Origin: Glandiceps talaboti
Taxonomy: Eukaryota; Hemichordata; Enteropneusta; Spengelidae
Assembly (NCBI RefSeq): GCF_964340395.1
Contig: NC_135550.1
Coordinates: 15,078,408-15,142,407 of the forward strand
DNA: 64,000 nucleotides
Reading direction: 5' to 3'
The notes under the pieces were generated by a model, which saw nothing but the letters and a program-made list of their open reading frames with translations, ran no database searches and was not told the DNA's origin. Of this stretch, positions 52,399-64,000 are shown piece after piece (position 1 is the first letter of the stretch; each line of letters opens with the position of its first letter). Both the position numbers and the translations under genes were made by a program.

Positions 52399-52806
52399 CG
52401 TTATCCCCGCAGAATGGAAGGTTGTATCTGTCACTAAACTGTCACTAAACTGTCACAAAATGCTAAATTAAAAAGACAACGAACGTGGATTTCTAAGAGG
52501 ATTAACTCTCTATCTGATATTGTACACAATCCACAATTACATGAAAGTAGTATTCTTGTACAGACTCAAATTCGGTGTCACTCTTTTGACATGCCCCTGA
52601 CATGGAGAAGCAATGCGAATAACTGGACACTGCGTCTATGGGTGTTTGCACATGGCTGTGCCCTCCCTAATACACAGACAAGAAAAGACATTGATAAAAT
52701 ATTGTGAGGGGCAACGTGGTATTAATACACATACATGGTAAACGCTAAAATACATTCAGGAGCAAATCAATATCAACAGTGTGGTGACAGAAGTGATTGA
52801 GTATGA

Positions 52807-52808
<2 letters not shown>

Positions 52809-52859
<51 letters not shown>

Positions 52860-52863
52860 GCGC
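52809..52863. repeat. (CA)n(CG)n alternating purine-pyrimidine tract
   Basis: About 36 bp of (CA)n directly followed by about 18 bp of (CG)n, the strongest Z-DNA-forming candidate in the window. Confidence 0.97.
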
Positions 52864-55800
52864 AGGGGGCTTGTAACTGAGACCTATTCAATTTTCGAAC
52901 TATTTGGTTCCCGAAAATTGTTACATATTATCGTTTTTGTTTTTGATTATTTGATGCAGAAACCATGCTACCTGGGGATAAGACTACCAGTTGCTGTAAA
53001 TATTCAAACGTATCCTATTATAAGAATTTCCATTGTGACACAGTAGTTATCAAAAATCTTAAACTTTTACACTTTTGGTGTTACTTTGTTCAAGAAAACT
53101 CTTCTCAGTTAAATTCAATACAAAAATCTGGGGGTCACCGTACATACTTCTGAATTTATTTAGAGATCAAAATGATATCAGTATTTTAGAATCCAATATG
53201 GCTGCCACATACTGGGTTATAAACTCTATGCAAAAAACGAGATTGGTGATTTCCATGAAAACAAGACGGTGAACAACCTACACATTCCGGTTTTATTCAA
53301 AAAGGTCTGGAACAAGTTTTCAAATAGGGAAGTTTAGAGAGAATTGTAGAACTTTGGGTTTCAGGCTAATTTGGGCCCGAGACGCTTTCTACTCAGCTAA
53401 ATTGTCAGATGTGATTTACTCCGCGTATAATATGCGGTAACCCATTCACGACACTGTATTGAGTTGTACATTCACATAGTTATAAAGTGACGTGGTTATT
53501 TTTAGCGATTATTCGTTTTGATGACACACGACCGTGTGGACGATAACAGTACTCGACCAACGTACCCGTACATCCGGGCAACCTGGGTGACATTTTATTT
53601 TTAGAAAGTGAGAAGTGCAAAAATAAACCTTAATTATTTCATTTTCTCAGATATGATTTATTTCTAACCCCCCCCCCCCCCACACACACACGTCTTGAAT
53701 TTCAAAAGGCTTTCCAGGGTCTAGAAACTTCACGTCGATTAATACCAAAGGTGTGAAACAGTCACTGATTGAGAATACAAAGTCACTATTCATCCGGGTC
53801 CAACTAGTTCCAAAAATAATTGAGGTGTGGCCATCTACAAAGCTAAATTTAGTTTTCCACAAAGATTATTTGATAATATTATAAATGGTACAATCGTGTT
53901 ATTTTTACTGGAACCGTCAATTGTGTAAAAAATTAAAGTAATGCAATTTTTACCAATAGTTACTGTGACTAACTGAGACATAAACTGGACATACGCAATT
54001 TCATTAACTCTACGGATACAAGGATAGCACAAAGACCTTTTCACCCCTCTCTAAACTTAATAACACATTCACATCTTTGAAGTAGATAACGCTGACGCAT
54101 TTTTTTATACGATCGTAAATTAAAATGTCAACCGCTGACGATAAATGGCGTGATTTTAAAAGTCACTGCTTGACTTGTAACTCACCTAATAACAACAGAC
54201 ACATAGATCAACTTTATGACGAATTAATATAGTCACCGTTTTTGCCGACACTTCAATATTCCAAGTCGAGACTGGAGATTTGTTCTAAAGCGTTTAGGGT
54301 TTAGTCTGCAAAACAATTTAAAGCAGTAATATGGATGAGAAATGGGTATTTATTGATAATATGATAAAACAACTTGTAAATGCACTATCATGTTATTCTA
54401 CTTGAGAAAAAATATCAAAACAACATTTAGGCCATGGTCTGTGTTCGTAACTCACTAAATTACAAAAAATATCAAAAATGTGTGAAAAGTTTGTTATCAT
54501 ACGTACCGGAAGTGATTTGTAAACAAACTGGGTATGCGTAGATTGATCATGACGTTGGCTAATACGAGTGTAAAAAAAAAAAGCTGAGAAAAATTTAGAC
54601 ATGTGTGTGATTTATCGTAATTTTTTTTTAATCCGTCTATTATTTTAGGTTTTACAAAATATATTGTTTTGTTTAATTATTTGAATTATTTACTCTTATA
54701 AATCCCTGTCACACCCACTCAAAAGAGTCCACTTATGCCGATCTCTAAAACTCCAATATCATTCTGCAAATTAAGACAGTAACAGTGCTTAAAAACTGGC
54801 ACATGTTGTAAAACCACAAACCTCTTTATGGCACTGCTACAACACACGTCAGTGGAAAAGTATATGTATGACTTTGGATTGGGGGCACATAGACTTACTT
54901 ACTAAGTATGTTGATGGCTTTTTACCATTACATTCTTTATATGAATAACTTTTTAAAAACACAATTGTGATCTCGTTTGTGAAATGATAACTTGGGTGAA
55001 TAAGTGAATGCAAAACAATCGGATGAACGCAAAATCCCATCTGGGGGACTACTAGCAAACTGGGAAAAATACATACATTCAAACTGAATGAAAAACACCT
55101 CAAAACATTTGAACATTTCTGAGACTACAACAATCTCCTAAGGGAATTGTGTCAGTCTAGGGGGTACATTGTGTAACAGTTTCTACGTGGTTATTGTTGT
55201 TTCTTTTGAATTACATCTTGTAGCACTCCCAGAACTGATTCAGATGTGTTGATTAATATGACGTAATATTTTGGTTACTAAAAAATGGAGATGTGCCAGG
55301 CCTTGTGAACTCCCTATGTTTAAAGAGATAAAATGCGTTAGTTTTAGTCATTTTCGCTCACAACTTTGAAATCAGTATCAGTTACTTTGTACAATTAGAA
55401 CTACAGTGACAACAGAAACAGTCGACACCATGTTTAAGGAAAATTGTCTAGCAAGGCTTGTACGTCACTTCCGCCTAAGTTTGGATCGATGCAAACTCCA
55501 AACTGTTAAGTGAAAGTGAATAAAACCAACGCATTTTATCTCAATTTAACATGAAGTTTTTTATCAAACAAAGTGAATTCACAAGATATCCCTTCCCTTT
55601 AACGTAGTATGCGCCTAAAAATTGTGAACCTTTTTTCTGTAAAGTAGTTCAACAAAACACATCCTGTCTCCGGTAAAGTCAAGAAAAAAAATCAGGGTCA
55701 GCGCATACATTTTTGAAAAGCTTAAAGCTTTCATATAGCAAAGCTTGGAGAGATTGTTAGCTTTTAGAGAGATTTTTAGAAGTTGACTTTCTGGAAACTT

Positions 55801-56004
55801 TGTCCTTGAGGCACCTGAAATACAGATCAGGACAGCCAAATATTGTATGATTGTAGAAATCGTTGCCATTTTAAAAGATAAACAATACCGAAGCGAGATA
55901 TAAGGTTTAAGAGGTTCTATTTTGTGGCATGATATTTTTTACTTCTCCAACATCGATTACTTTAGTGACTTTCATAAACAAGGTACATTATACCACAAGC
56001 CAAT
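52864..56004. other. Gene-free stretch
   Basis: AT-rich, no listed repeat, short frames only; poly-C then (CA) at about 53669-53690. Confidence 0.4.
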
Positions 56005-56318
56005 TTGAACAAAAACATATGGAATATATACTCTGGTCGTTCTACGTCACGACAACACGTGTAGACGTCACTGGTTCTCCTGCGTTCGAAATACGAGTCA
56101 AGACATTCAAAATTGCCATAACTTTCCCCATTTTTCTTGATATTACTGGCGCTGATATAATCATGTTATTCCCAATATTGTTTCTTCTCAATCATTCAGC
56201 CGGAAAATACTCGTGACTTAAGGGGTTGTCAGTACTCGTCTGTTGACTCGTAGTGACAAAGACCCCATAGGTCATTCGTATTTTCCTTGGCTGCACGACG
56301 AAAATTATTGGTGAATAC
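56005..56318 (+). repeat. Dispersed repeat family B, copy 2
   Basis: Same blocks and order as 47848-48155. A 95-residue frame (55929-56216) runs through it but is interrupted in the other copy, so it is not treated as a gene. Confidence 0.75.
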
Positions 56319-57500
56319 CATCTAAGCGTCAGTAAAACGAAACATTTTGTCTTGTATAAAGTGACTTTAGAGATACGTGGAAGTGCTAGTGTGTTTGCTT
56401 AGAATGTATCATTCTATATACGTGCGTACTATTAGTGTCTAAATTCTGTTTTATATAAATGAATAACCAAATTTATTCTGGGAGATGTAAAGAAAAATAT
56501 CACACTGTCTCGATACTGTCTTAACCTACCCTATGAAAATTAAGGATTCCTTTTGTTGCACTCTTCCTTTTTAGAAAAAATAAAACTCTCATCGATAAAT
56601 CCGGACACAGAATGGAAGCTATCTGAAAATAGATACTAATCCGACGGAAAATATCTACCTTTACGTGAAGTGCCCCCGGTTAAGATTTGCTATGAATAGC
56701 ACATACATGTATACTACGCAGTGTTTATACTAACCAACAATAGTGACACAATGCCTCTAGGCGTACACGCACTCTAAACCACAGTGCTCTAACTAGAATG
56801 TTCCAACATAGATAGTACTCTTTGTCTCTCTAGTAAGCAGCTAAATAATGTTGTCATACATATTAAAAAGATAATGACGTAAGGTATGACAAATACCTGC
56901 TCAAAGTATATGAAAAATATGTTTTCAAAGGAAAAGAAACATTGTGGAGCAACTAAATAATTCAGTTAACTTGGCTGCCGTATCCTTTGTAGTAATATAA
57001 TACTATCAATGAGAAAGCAAACAATTTGTTCTAAATATGCTAAAATATATGAAGACTTAGTTTCCAACTGGAGTCTTTTATGGCACAGTTATTGTGCAAA
57101 TTTGAATGATGTCTCTAGATACAAAACTTCATATACTTTATTGACAATTTGCTATTTGACCTTGAATATGGAGGTCAAAGTCAAATGTCTAGGTATAATG
57201 AGAAAATTACAGTGATACACCCTTATGCTTACTGTACTGGAAAAACCACGAAATAATGTAATCTGTATGATGTAGTATCAAACGAACGTTTGAGCCGTCA
57301 CGGCCACAGTCATGGCAACCTAAAGATTATAAAAAGCTTACAATCATTCTCACTGCACTATACTATGCTCTAAAGAACATGTCACTAACTTTACAAATAG
57401 CTCATTTAGTGCAAACAATTGCAAATCTTTAAGATATTCCAACTGGTTTTAAACACAGTAGAAGGCAATAAACCTAAAACAGAACGGTATCTGACTCGAC

Positions 57501-58520
57501 CGATCTGATTAAAATCCAATGTAGATGTCGGCTAAGCGTTCATTATGCTATTTTACCTTCGTTAGTTTGCCTGAATTGACCTTCGTGATACATCATTACA
57601 TGTTTACGTTTTCGTCTTGATGGCCGCATCAGGAAGAAAACGTAAACATGCATCACGAAGGTCAATTCAAGCAACAATACCGAAGTAAAATAACAATGAA
57701 CGATTCACAGGGAACCTTGTACATCCTAGCACTAGGATGTGCACAAACTAGTGCTAGGATGTGGGCACATCCTCGTGCTAGGAAAAAGAGCACAACTATG
57801 TACCAGCTGTGTGCCTCACAGTCCCGTTACAGGGTATATTTTTCCACAGCCCTGGTACATGGTTGTGAAAAATATGCCTGTTGCATGGATGTGGAATACC
57901 GTCTTGTGCCATGACTGTTTTACACATGCATCACAGTACCATAGCTGTGTACTGCATACCTAACACACAGTTGTGCACATATACATGTAACAGCTGTGGT
58001 GGAATAATAGCCTGTAGCAACCCCTTTGTTCATATCTGACAAGCATTGCTCACATAGCTGGTACATGGCTGTGGGAAATACCTATGTTACAGTTATGCTA
58101 ACATAGCTGGTACATGGCTGTGGGAAATACCTATGTTACAGCTATGCTAACATAGCTGGTACATTGTTGTGGGAAAAAGCTGTGCTAACATAGCTGGTAC
58201 ATTGTTGTGGGAAAAAAGCTAGCGCTCTTGTACATGGATGTAAAAACCTATGCTGCATTGCTATTTTTCACATCCATATTACAGTGATGTTGGCATACCA
58301 GTTACACATCTATCAAATCTAGGTATGTTACACCTAGTGTGGTAACCAGAGCTGTTACAGGGATATTGTACACATGGCTGATACAGCCCCCCCCCCCCCC
58401 GGTTCCACTGAGCTGGTGGTACAGCTATGTGCACAACCCTGTCCAAGGTATGTGAATGTTACAGGGGTGTGCAAGGTTACCTGTGTTAGCCGACATCTAC
58501 ATCGGATTTTAATCAGATTG
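57501..58520. mobile_element. Inverted-repeat element with 33-bp termini (MITE), 1.02 kb
   Basis: The left end ATCTGATTAAAATCC continuing to TCGGCTAA (57503-57535) matches the complement of 58486-58518 at 32 of 33 bases. Inside is a second nested inverted repeat (57570-57616 against 57633-57672), a perfect hairpin CATCCTAG-CA-CTAGGATG near 57722, and tandem 49-base units at about 58060-58210. A poly-C tract is at 58387-58400. No convincing target-site duplication or transposase, so the superfamily is unknown. Confidence 0.7.
58060..58215. repeat. Tandem 49-bp units inside the inverted-repeat element
   Basis: Three to four copies of a unit built from CATAGCTGGTACATGGCTG, TGGGAAATACC and ATGTTACAGCTATGCT. 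Later copies are truncated. Confidence 0.7.
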
Positions 58521-58669
58521 CTGTCTTGAAAGTTGACAAACATCTGTGCTACATTTGTGTTATGTGAGCTCCATGATGTGGGCTGAGTGCAGGTAAATAC
58601 AGTTACAGCAGTTTGAAAAAAAGAAGTATATATGTTGCTTATACAGTGGGCATATAATTTGGCGACGAT

Positions 58670-58815
58670 CTGCTACTGCAAGATAATGACAGCTTACTCA
58701 ATGAACGACAATGTAGCAATATTGGTTAGGATGTTTGTCGCGCCAGAGGATAAAATGTAGCAGTATTGATTAGATATTGAGAGCTAGACGATAAAATGTA
58801 GCAATGTCAGAAAGA
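58670..58815 (+). repeat. Second locus of the GTCGCGCCAGA/ATAAAATGTAGC repeat
   Basis: Contains TGTTTGTCGCGCCAGAGG then ATAAAATGTAGCAGTATTGA and AGACGATAAAATGTAGCAAT in roughly 50-base steps. Confidence 0.5.
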
Positions 58816-61710
58816 ATTCTGCCAAGCAATACTTCAGGTTTACTTGTGTCAAGTGTACATAGCTAAAGCAATAAATAACTGATACGTGTACGTATAAAAC
58901 TGTCTACTATTCTACTGTCATAACACCCGTATGCAGCCATCGTACAATATTTGATAATTTAGCTCCAACTACCATCTTGGAAAATTGTTTGTTCGAACTT
59001 GCTTGAAAATTAGACAATAACGTAGGAGACATGTCTTAACGTTCATAACGTTAGAAATTCAAGTTCAATCTCGCTCTTCTTAGGGATAGATTAGGTAGGG
59101 GTATATAAAGTGAGATTTAGACGACCTTCGTGGTTGATTGGTCGCGAACACTTGAAGTCGTGATGCTTGAAGATCCATGGAATACCGGCGTGCTGCAGAA
59201 CTGTTCAACCCGATACTGTAACTTAGGTATGAATTACTAAGTAGGTTTCTAGTAACTTTAATTTATATATATAGATATATCAAGGTGCTTTCTCCTTAGG
59301 CATTAAATTCATGATCAACGGAACCTCAAACCCTGACCAAGTGTGAGTTTATCCAGTGTGTGCCAACTTACGATTCTGTGTACCTCGAGCTGCCAAGTTG
59401 AGTGCTTCCCCCTGTCACGAGCTAAACCCCGAGAGCTTCTAACCCCCCCCCCCGACGACAACATAATACTTTTACACTACAGTGAGTACTGTACGTACTA
59501 CTAGTAAAGATCATACAAATCACTGTACAGACTAATGGAATGTTCAAGAGTCAAGTTATCACGATTAATATGAATGGTGGAAAAAAAAACACCTTTGAGG
59601 TCACAGCAAATACAATTGAATTTGAATGTAATACGCTGTTTACACTAACAAGCGTTACCGGTACAGGTCATGGTTTATGTTTAACAAGAATTCGAATTAT
59701 TAAAAGATGGTTATATTAAAAATATCGACGTTTGTCGAGCAGTTGGTTGAGCAAAATGCGTGTTTTGAAAGCTATCTTTACATGACTGCCTTTTCTACTA
59801 TCACATATTGCTGTACATTCATTGTAAATGATTGATATTCTGTACAAAAGCACTGTAAAAGTATATTCCATGGATGGTGTAAATTTTATAAAATTACTTT
59901 TTTTTTACTTTTTATATCACAGTTACAGATATTTCGATTAATTTCACTCGTATATACATCATTCTTCGGTACTAGCCCACAGACTTGGCTGAATAATTTC
60001 GACGTCCTTCGTTCGATCGTGAGCTAGCCAGTATATCGAGTCAAGATAGCCAGGTCAGACTCTGTGGACTATATCGTCGTTACGTGTATGACAAACACAC
60101 ACTCGCTGCTGATGTGGTATACAAATTAGAACCAATTCCTGGGAATCCAATACTAAGAAACATATACATGTACATTAAAAGCGAACAGGAAATGATTGAG
60201 ACAAACCACTCAGTTGTATACAACATACAGGGGTAGCATCATATCGTTGTATGGGGGATCAGTGACCCGAGGTCACACTAAAAGTTAGGCGTTGGTCCAG
60301 TTTTTACCAAAGTAATCAAGGACAGCTGAACTCTATCATCGATTCAAACACATGGATCCGGGTAACGAAAGCAATATTTTTTTCCCGGTCCAATGAAATA
60401 ACAATTCGGCTGATTTGTAAGTTGTATAAACTGCTATTAACATGACTGAAATCAGCGAATATACATACAGAAAATGCATGTATGGGATTGTTTACGTTAT
60501 ATTCGAAATTTCGACATTTTTGTCCCGGTAATAAGACTTACTGACCCCTTTATACAGACAAAAGATAGTCTAAGATGTCTTGAACAATTCAGAACTTAAA
60601 AACTACTTAAAATGTATTAAATCCTTGCAAATCAGTGTACACCGGATGTGTTATATTAGAATTTGATAAAGTCTTCAATTAACGAACGACCTAGATTTGG
60701 TCTTCAGTAGATTTATACGACGGCATCTTTAAAAATAAATAATTAAAAATAAAATTGTCGTTTCAAATGCAGTTCACATTACTTCATAAACACACAACCT
60801 AAATCTTGTACGGTCGCCATGGAAACGTGATGCATGTCACGCGAATGGGTACATAGTAAAGCAAAGAGATCTATTAACGTGTATGTTTTCCAGTAAGATA
60901 AAAATGAACTGCATATTTTGTCAATATACTCCACATACATAATTTTATATTTGGTGGATTTTTTATTTTTTATTTTTTTAAAAATTTAATTTTTTTTAAT
61001 TTTTTTTTTTACATTTTTGCCAAACTTGCTGTCAGACATGTATGTTTCCACTCGATATATTACGTAAAATGGTTGGGCGCTCTTTAAAAAAAATGGAGGA
61101 AATTGTTATCGCATTACGTACTTAATCAAGGATTAGAAAATTAGAGATAGACTTATTCGCTTTATTAGTACAGTATTAATGTATTAGAATTGAACAGATT
61201 TTGTATTGCGAGTAATCGCGGATTAATATTTGACCCTCTTAATCCATGCGCCTTTTCAATGTAACGTCATAAACATAGCAATCAAATTCACTTTACTTTT
61301 CTATCCTGAAATAGACGGCCGGATTTGGAAATTATCGTAAATACTACGTGAGTCGGGGTTTGCATGACTAATATTTGATGATTCAGAGTATTATGTCATA
61401 ATAATCGGTAAGTACATTGGTAATGCTCGGACAAATGGCAATTCTAGCAAAAATAAATCTTATGTAATGGCATGAAAACATGGACAAGATTCATATTATG
61501 AGCAGTGCATTTTCCAGTGAATAAATTTAAGCTTCCCTTCACTTCAGGTAATAAATTTATGATCACTATCATTTTCCTCGCCTCTTTCATCTTCTAGATT
61601 GCAGAAGTACCATTTAGATAACTTGCGTAGTATTGGGAAGGCAAGGACAAGTTATGTCTCTCGAGACTGTCTCCTAATTCTTTCTCACTCATTCATTCTC
61701 ACTCTCTCTA
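58816..61710. other. Gene-free stretch
   Basis: No frame above 60 codons and no clear repeat, apart from poly-C at about 59443 and T-rich sequence near 60955-61016. A weak tRNA-like string (ACTTGGCTGAATAATTTCG, then CGTTCGATC) is near 59985. Nothing supportable. Confidence 0.4.
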
Positions 61711-61818
61711 ACACTCACTCACTCACTCACTCACTCACCCACCCACCCACCCACTCACTCACTCACTCACTCACTCACTCACTCACTCACTCACTCTCTT
61801 ACTGTCGCTCGCTGTCTG

Positions 61819-61862
<44 letters not shown>
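61711..61862. repeat. (CACT)n/(CACC)n and (CTGT)n compound repeat
   Basis: Two tetranucleotide arrays separated by about 25 bases. Confidence 0.97.
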
Positions 61863-61866
<4 letters not shown>

Positions 61867-62227
61867 CCCCCATCAATAACTATCAATAACTATGAAGGAT
61901 TTACTGTAAACAATTTGGTGAATGTTTCCACCGTACAATTCGTTGGTTCCCCCCCCCCCCCCCACACACCATCTCTCATATTAATCACTGTATTACTGTC
62001 TCACAGCTGGCCATTAAAAGTGCATAACACGTTTTCAGCCAACAGACAGAATTGTATTAATTACAAATCACACTAAAAGGTTGCTGCATTTACGTTCTCG
62101 AGTCTTAATTTTCCTGGATTTACTTTCTTTGCATTCTAGGCCGGTTATGGATGACATATCGTTTTACATGTAAGTTTGAATGTACGAGAAACAGTCTCTA
62201 TCATCATGATCACACCATCTTTACCAG

Positions 62228-62476
62228 ATGTTCCCTGTTCCACCAAAACTCAGTCCAGATCACGAATTCTGTACTTCCTATCGTCGTCAAACCACAGGGC
62301 ACCTTTGTGGTGACGGTGTAACACACACGTCACTGCACTGGGAGACATTACTTTGCATTGCATCAGCTAACGGTCCGGATAACTATGTGCTTTCGTGTGC
62401 TTACCAGAAACAGTCATTTTTCTTGAACGGAAAAGAGGAAATAATCGACCCCTTTACTACGAGTGTTTGTCCGTAA
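62228..62476 (+). CDS. Possible terminal coding exon of an unrecognised gene
   Basis: An 82-residue frame (Met at 62228) with balanced composition (6 Cys, aromatic-rich, including DNYVLSCAYQKQSFFLNGKE), unlike the repeat-derived frames around it. An acceptor-like CACCATCTTTACCAG precedes it, and the TAA at 62474-62476 is followed 82 bases later by AATAAA (62558-62563). No family recognised; upstream exons were not found in this window. Confidence 0.35.
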   Translation: MFPVPPKLSPDHEFCTSYRRQTTGHLCGDGVTHTSLHWETLLCIASANGPDNYVLSCAYQKQSFFLNGKEEIIDPFTTSVCP

Positions 62477-62557
62477 AATGGTTTTCGAATTATGCTTATT
62501 AGAGAACTATACTAATAATGTAACTTCACTTAGACACATAAATACATTGTAATTATT

Positions 62558-62563
62558 AATAAA
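62558..62563 (+). terminator. Polyadenylation signal AATAAA
   Basis: Canonical signal 82 bases after the stop at 62476. Supports but does not prove a 3'-terminal exon there. Confidence 0.35.
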
Positions 62564-62715
62564 GCTTGTTAAACCAAAGTTCTGATTCTTAACCGACATA
62601 TAAGTTATAGTTTTGACAGAAAATCAAGATCACCCTATAGTCTAGATATTCGCACAGAAATTTTCAAATGATTACAAACTATATTTAAAGTTTCAGCCCC
62701 CCCCCCTTTCCATGG

Positions 62716-62917
<202 letters not shown>

Positions 62918-63279
62918 TTGTTTTTGAGATTTTAAACATATCTCATAGTTTAAATTGATGGTATTTCTCGAGTGCTCCTTACGGATATCCAGTTTCCTGT
63001 TTACCCCGCTTCCTTCTGGTATGGCTCAGGCTTTTTGCTGAGACGATAATTCCGAGACCATAATTCCTTGTTCACGACAAATAATAGAAGAAAATGAATG
63101 ACACGAGTGTTGCGGTTCAAGTATATATCAAACTTGATAAAAATTGTATGTTTGTTTATACATCGATAATAACAAAGCGCATTTGTTCAGAACGTTATTC
63201 AGCATATGGAGCATATATTGATGATGTAACGAGGCGTATGTCCTTTAGATTTGGCGGGTAGAATTACCCTATAACTTGC

Positions 63280-63620
63280 GATTTTGCATAATTAATGATA
63301 TTTGTCAATCGCCTATTCTTGCAAAGAATGACATGAAATATGGAAATGTGGCGATTTGTATAGTAAATGATTAATTTGCACAATTTATGGCAATTATCAG
63401 CTTTAGAATATCGCCAAGAATGTCATGATACAGTGACTTGTATAGTAAATGACTAATTTGCATAATTTATAGCATTTACCAATTAAAGCATATATCTTCT
63501 ATTCTTGCCAAAAATGTCATGAAATATGGAAATGTGGTGGCTATATTGATTATATAATGACTGATGTTATGGGCATGACGAGTATAGTAAATGACCAATT
63601 TGCATAATTAACGGTTTTTG
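63280..63620 (+). repeat. Tandem repeat of about 105 bp, three to four copies
   Basis: Units share TATAGTAAATGACTAATTTG, CATAATTTAT and ATTCTTGCCAA/ATGTCATGA blocks, with TTTGCATAAT (complement of an octamer-like motif) in each. Confidence 0.7.
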
Positions 63621-64000
63621 GGGGGTTCAATTTCAAGTTCCATCAAATTCTTTAGGTGTATAGAACAACTGAATCGATTGCATATTCGTGTAGAACACCA
63701 TCCTAGTACAATTGCTTCGTTCCTTTTTTTGTTGTAGAAACGTTTGGCCTTGTGCTAAAATACAGAGTTTTCGAACTCTTGTTGAGTGAATAGTCGAATT
63801 CTCGTGCTTTCCATAAGGTTATAGCATAATACATATCTTATATACACATAAGGTTTACATGAAGAGTTGTGTGCGGGTAGCATGTGAGTCATTCGCAGGT
63901 GTACTATTGTGAAGTAGGTCACTTGACCTTTTAAGTGCACACATCAATACCTCTCTAGTACACGCATGGGTTGATAATCTTCTACATACAAGTCAATGTC

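Noticed and set aside
55929-56216. 95-codon frame on the plus strand
   Set aside because: Lies within dispersed family B, and the other copy (47848-48155) does not preserve the frame.
59975-60035. Second tRNA-like SINE head (TTGGCTGAATAATTTCG ... GTTCGATC)
   Set aside because: A/B-like strings are too close together and flanks do not pair.

Overview
This is eukaryotic, almost certainly metazoan, nuclear DNA. It is AT-rich by eye, has spliceosomal introns, has no bacterial-style gene packing, and is crowded with microsatellites and small interspersed repeats. The one gene I can reconstruct with confidence, together with the repeat landscape ((GA)n, (GACA)n, (GATT)n, (CATA)n, (ATC)n, octamer-containing tandem repeats, hAT-like and short inverted-repeat elements), suggests a marine invertebrate. 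A hemichordate or cephalochordate would fit, but lophotrochozoans cannot be excluded from sequence alone.

The centre of the window (about 28.4-38.9 kb, minus strand) holds a complete bHLH-PAS transcription factor gene of the NPAS4/dysfusion family. I rebuilt it as 11 coding exons whose phases all join correctly: 38651-38623, 37836-37567, 34240-34074, 33742-33666, 32349-32260, 32100-31998, 31412-31333, 31049-30853, 30625-30519, 30383-30230 and 29905-28393. The predicted protein is 928 residues, in this order: a 99-residue N-terminal extension, bHLH, PAS-A, PAS-B, a long disordered tail with basic and SUMO-like motifs, and an acidic C-terminus. Just upstream of the first exon lie a perfect CRE palindrome, a CRE-like site and a perfect CArG box, which resembles the promoter of an activity-induced immediate-early gene. 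A second possible start, ATG-TAC, lies in the last bases of intron 2 directly before the bHLH exon. It would give exactly the Met-Tyr-Arg-Ser start of vertebrate NPAS4. A near-identical inverted repeat (35.45-35.82 kb and 39.46-39.69 kb) brackets the promoter and first two exons.

The flanks, 1-28 kb and 40-64 kb, are repeat-rich and gene-poor. I see an 0.94-kb PIF/Harbinger-like inverted-repeat element (5520-6463), a 1.8-kb hAT-like element inserted in a (CATA)n array (10446-12248), a tRNA-like SINE head (about 16.86 kb), a LINE reverse-transcriptase C-terminal relic (20561-20701), and a 1.02-kb inverted-repeat element (57501-58520) with a 153-bp relative at 21077. Two dispersed families are present: A with four copies of about 300 bp, and B with two copies. 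There are four different tandem-repeat regions and more than 25 microsatellites, several over 100 bp. One possible terminal exon of another gene is at 62228-62476 (+). Most other open frames are products of simple repeats or chance and are left out. No rRNA, functional tRNA or CRISPR was found.
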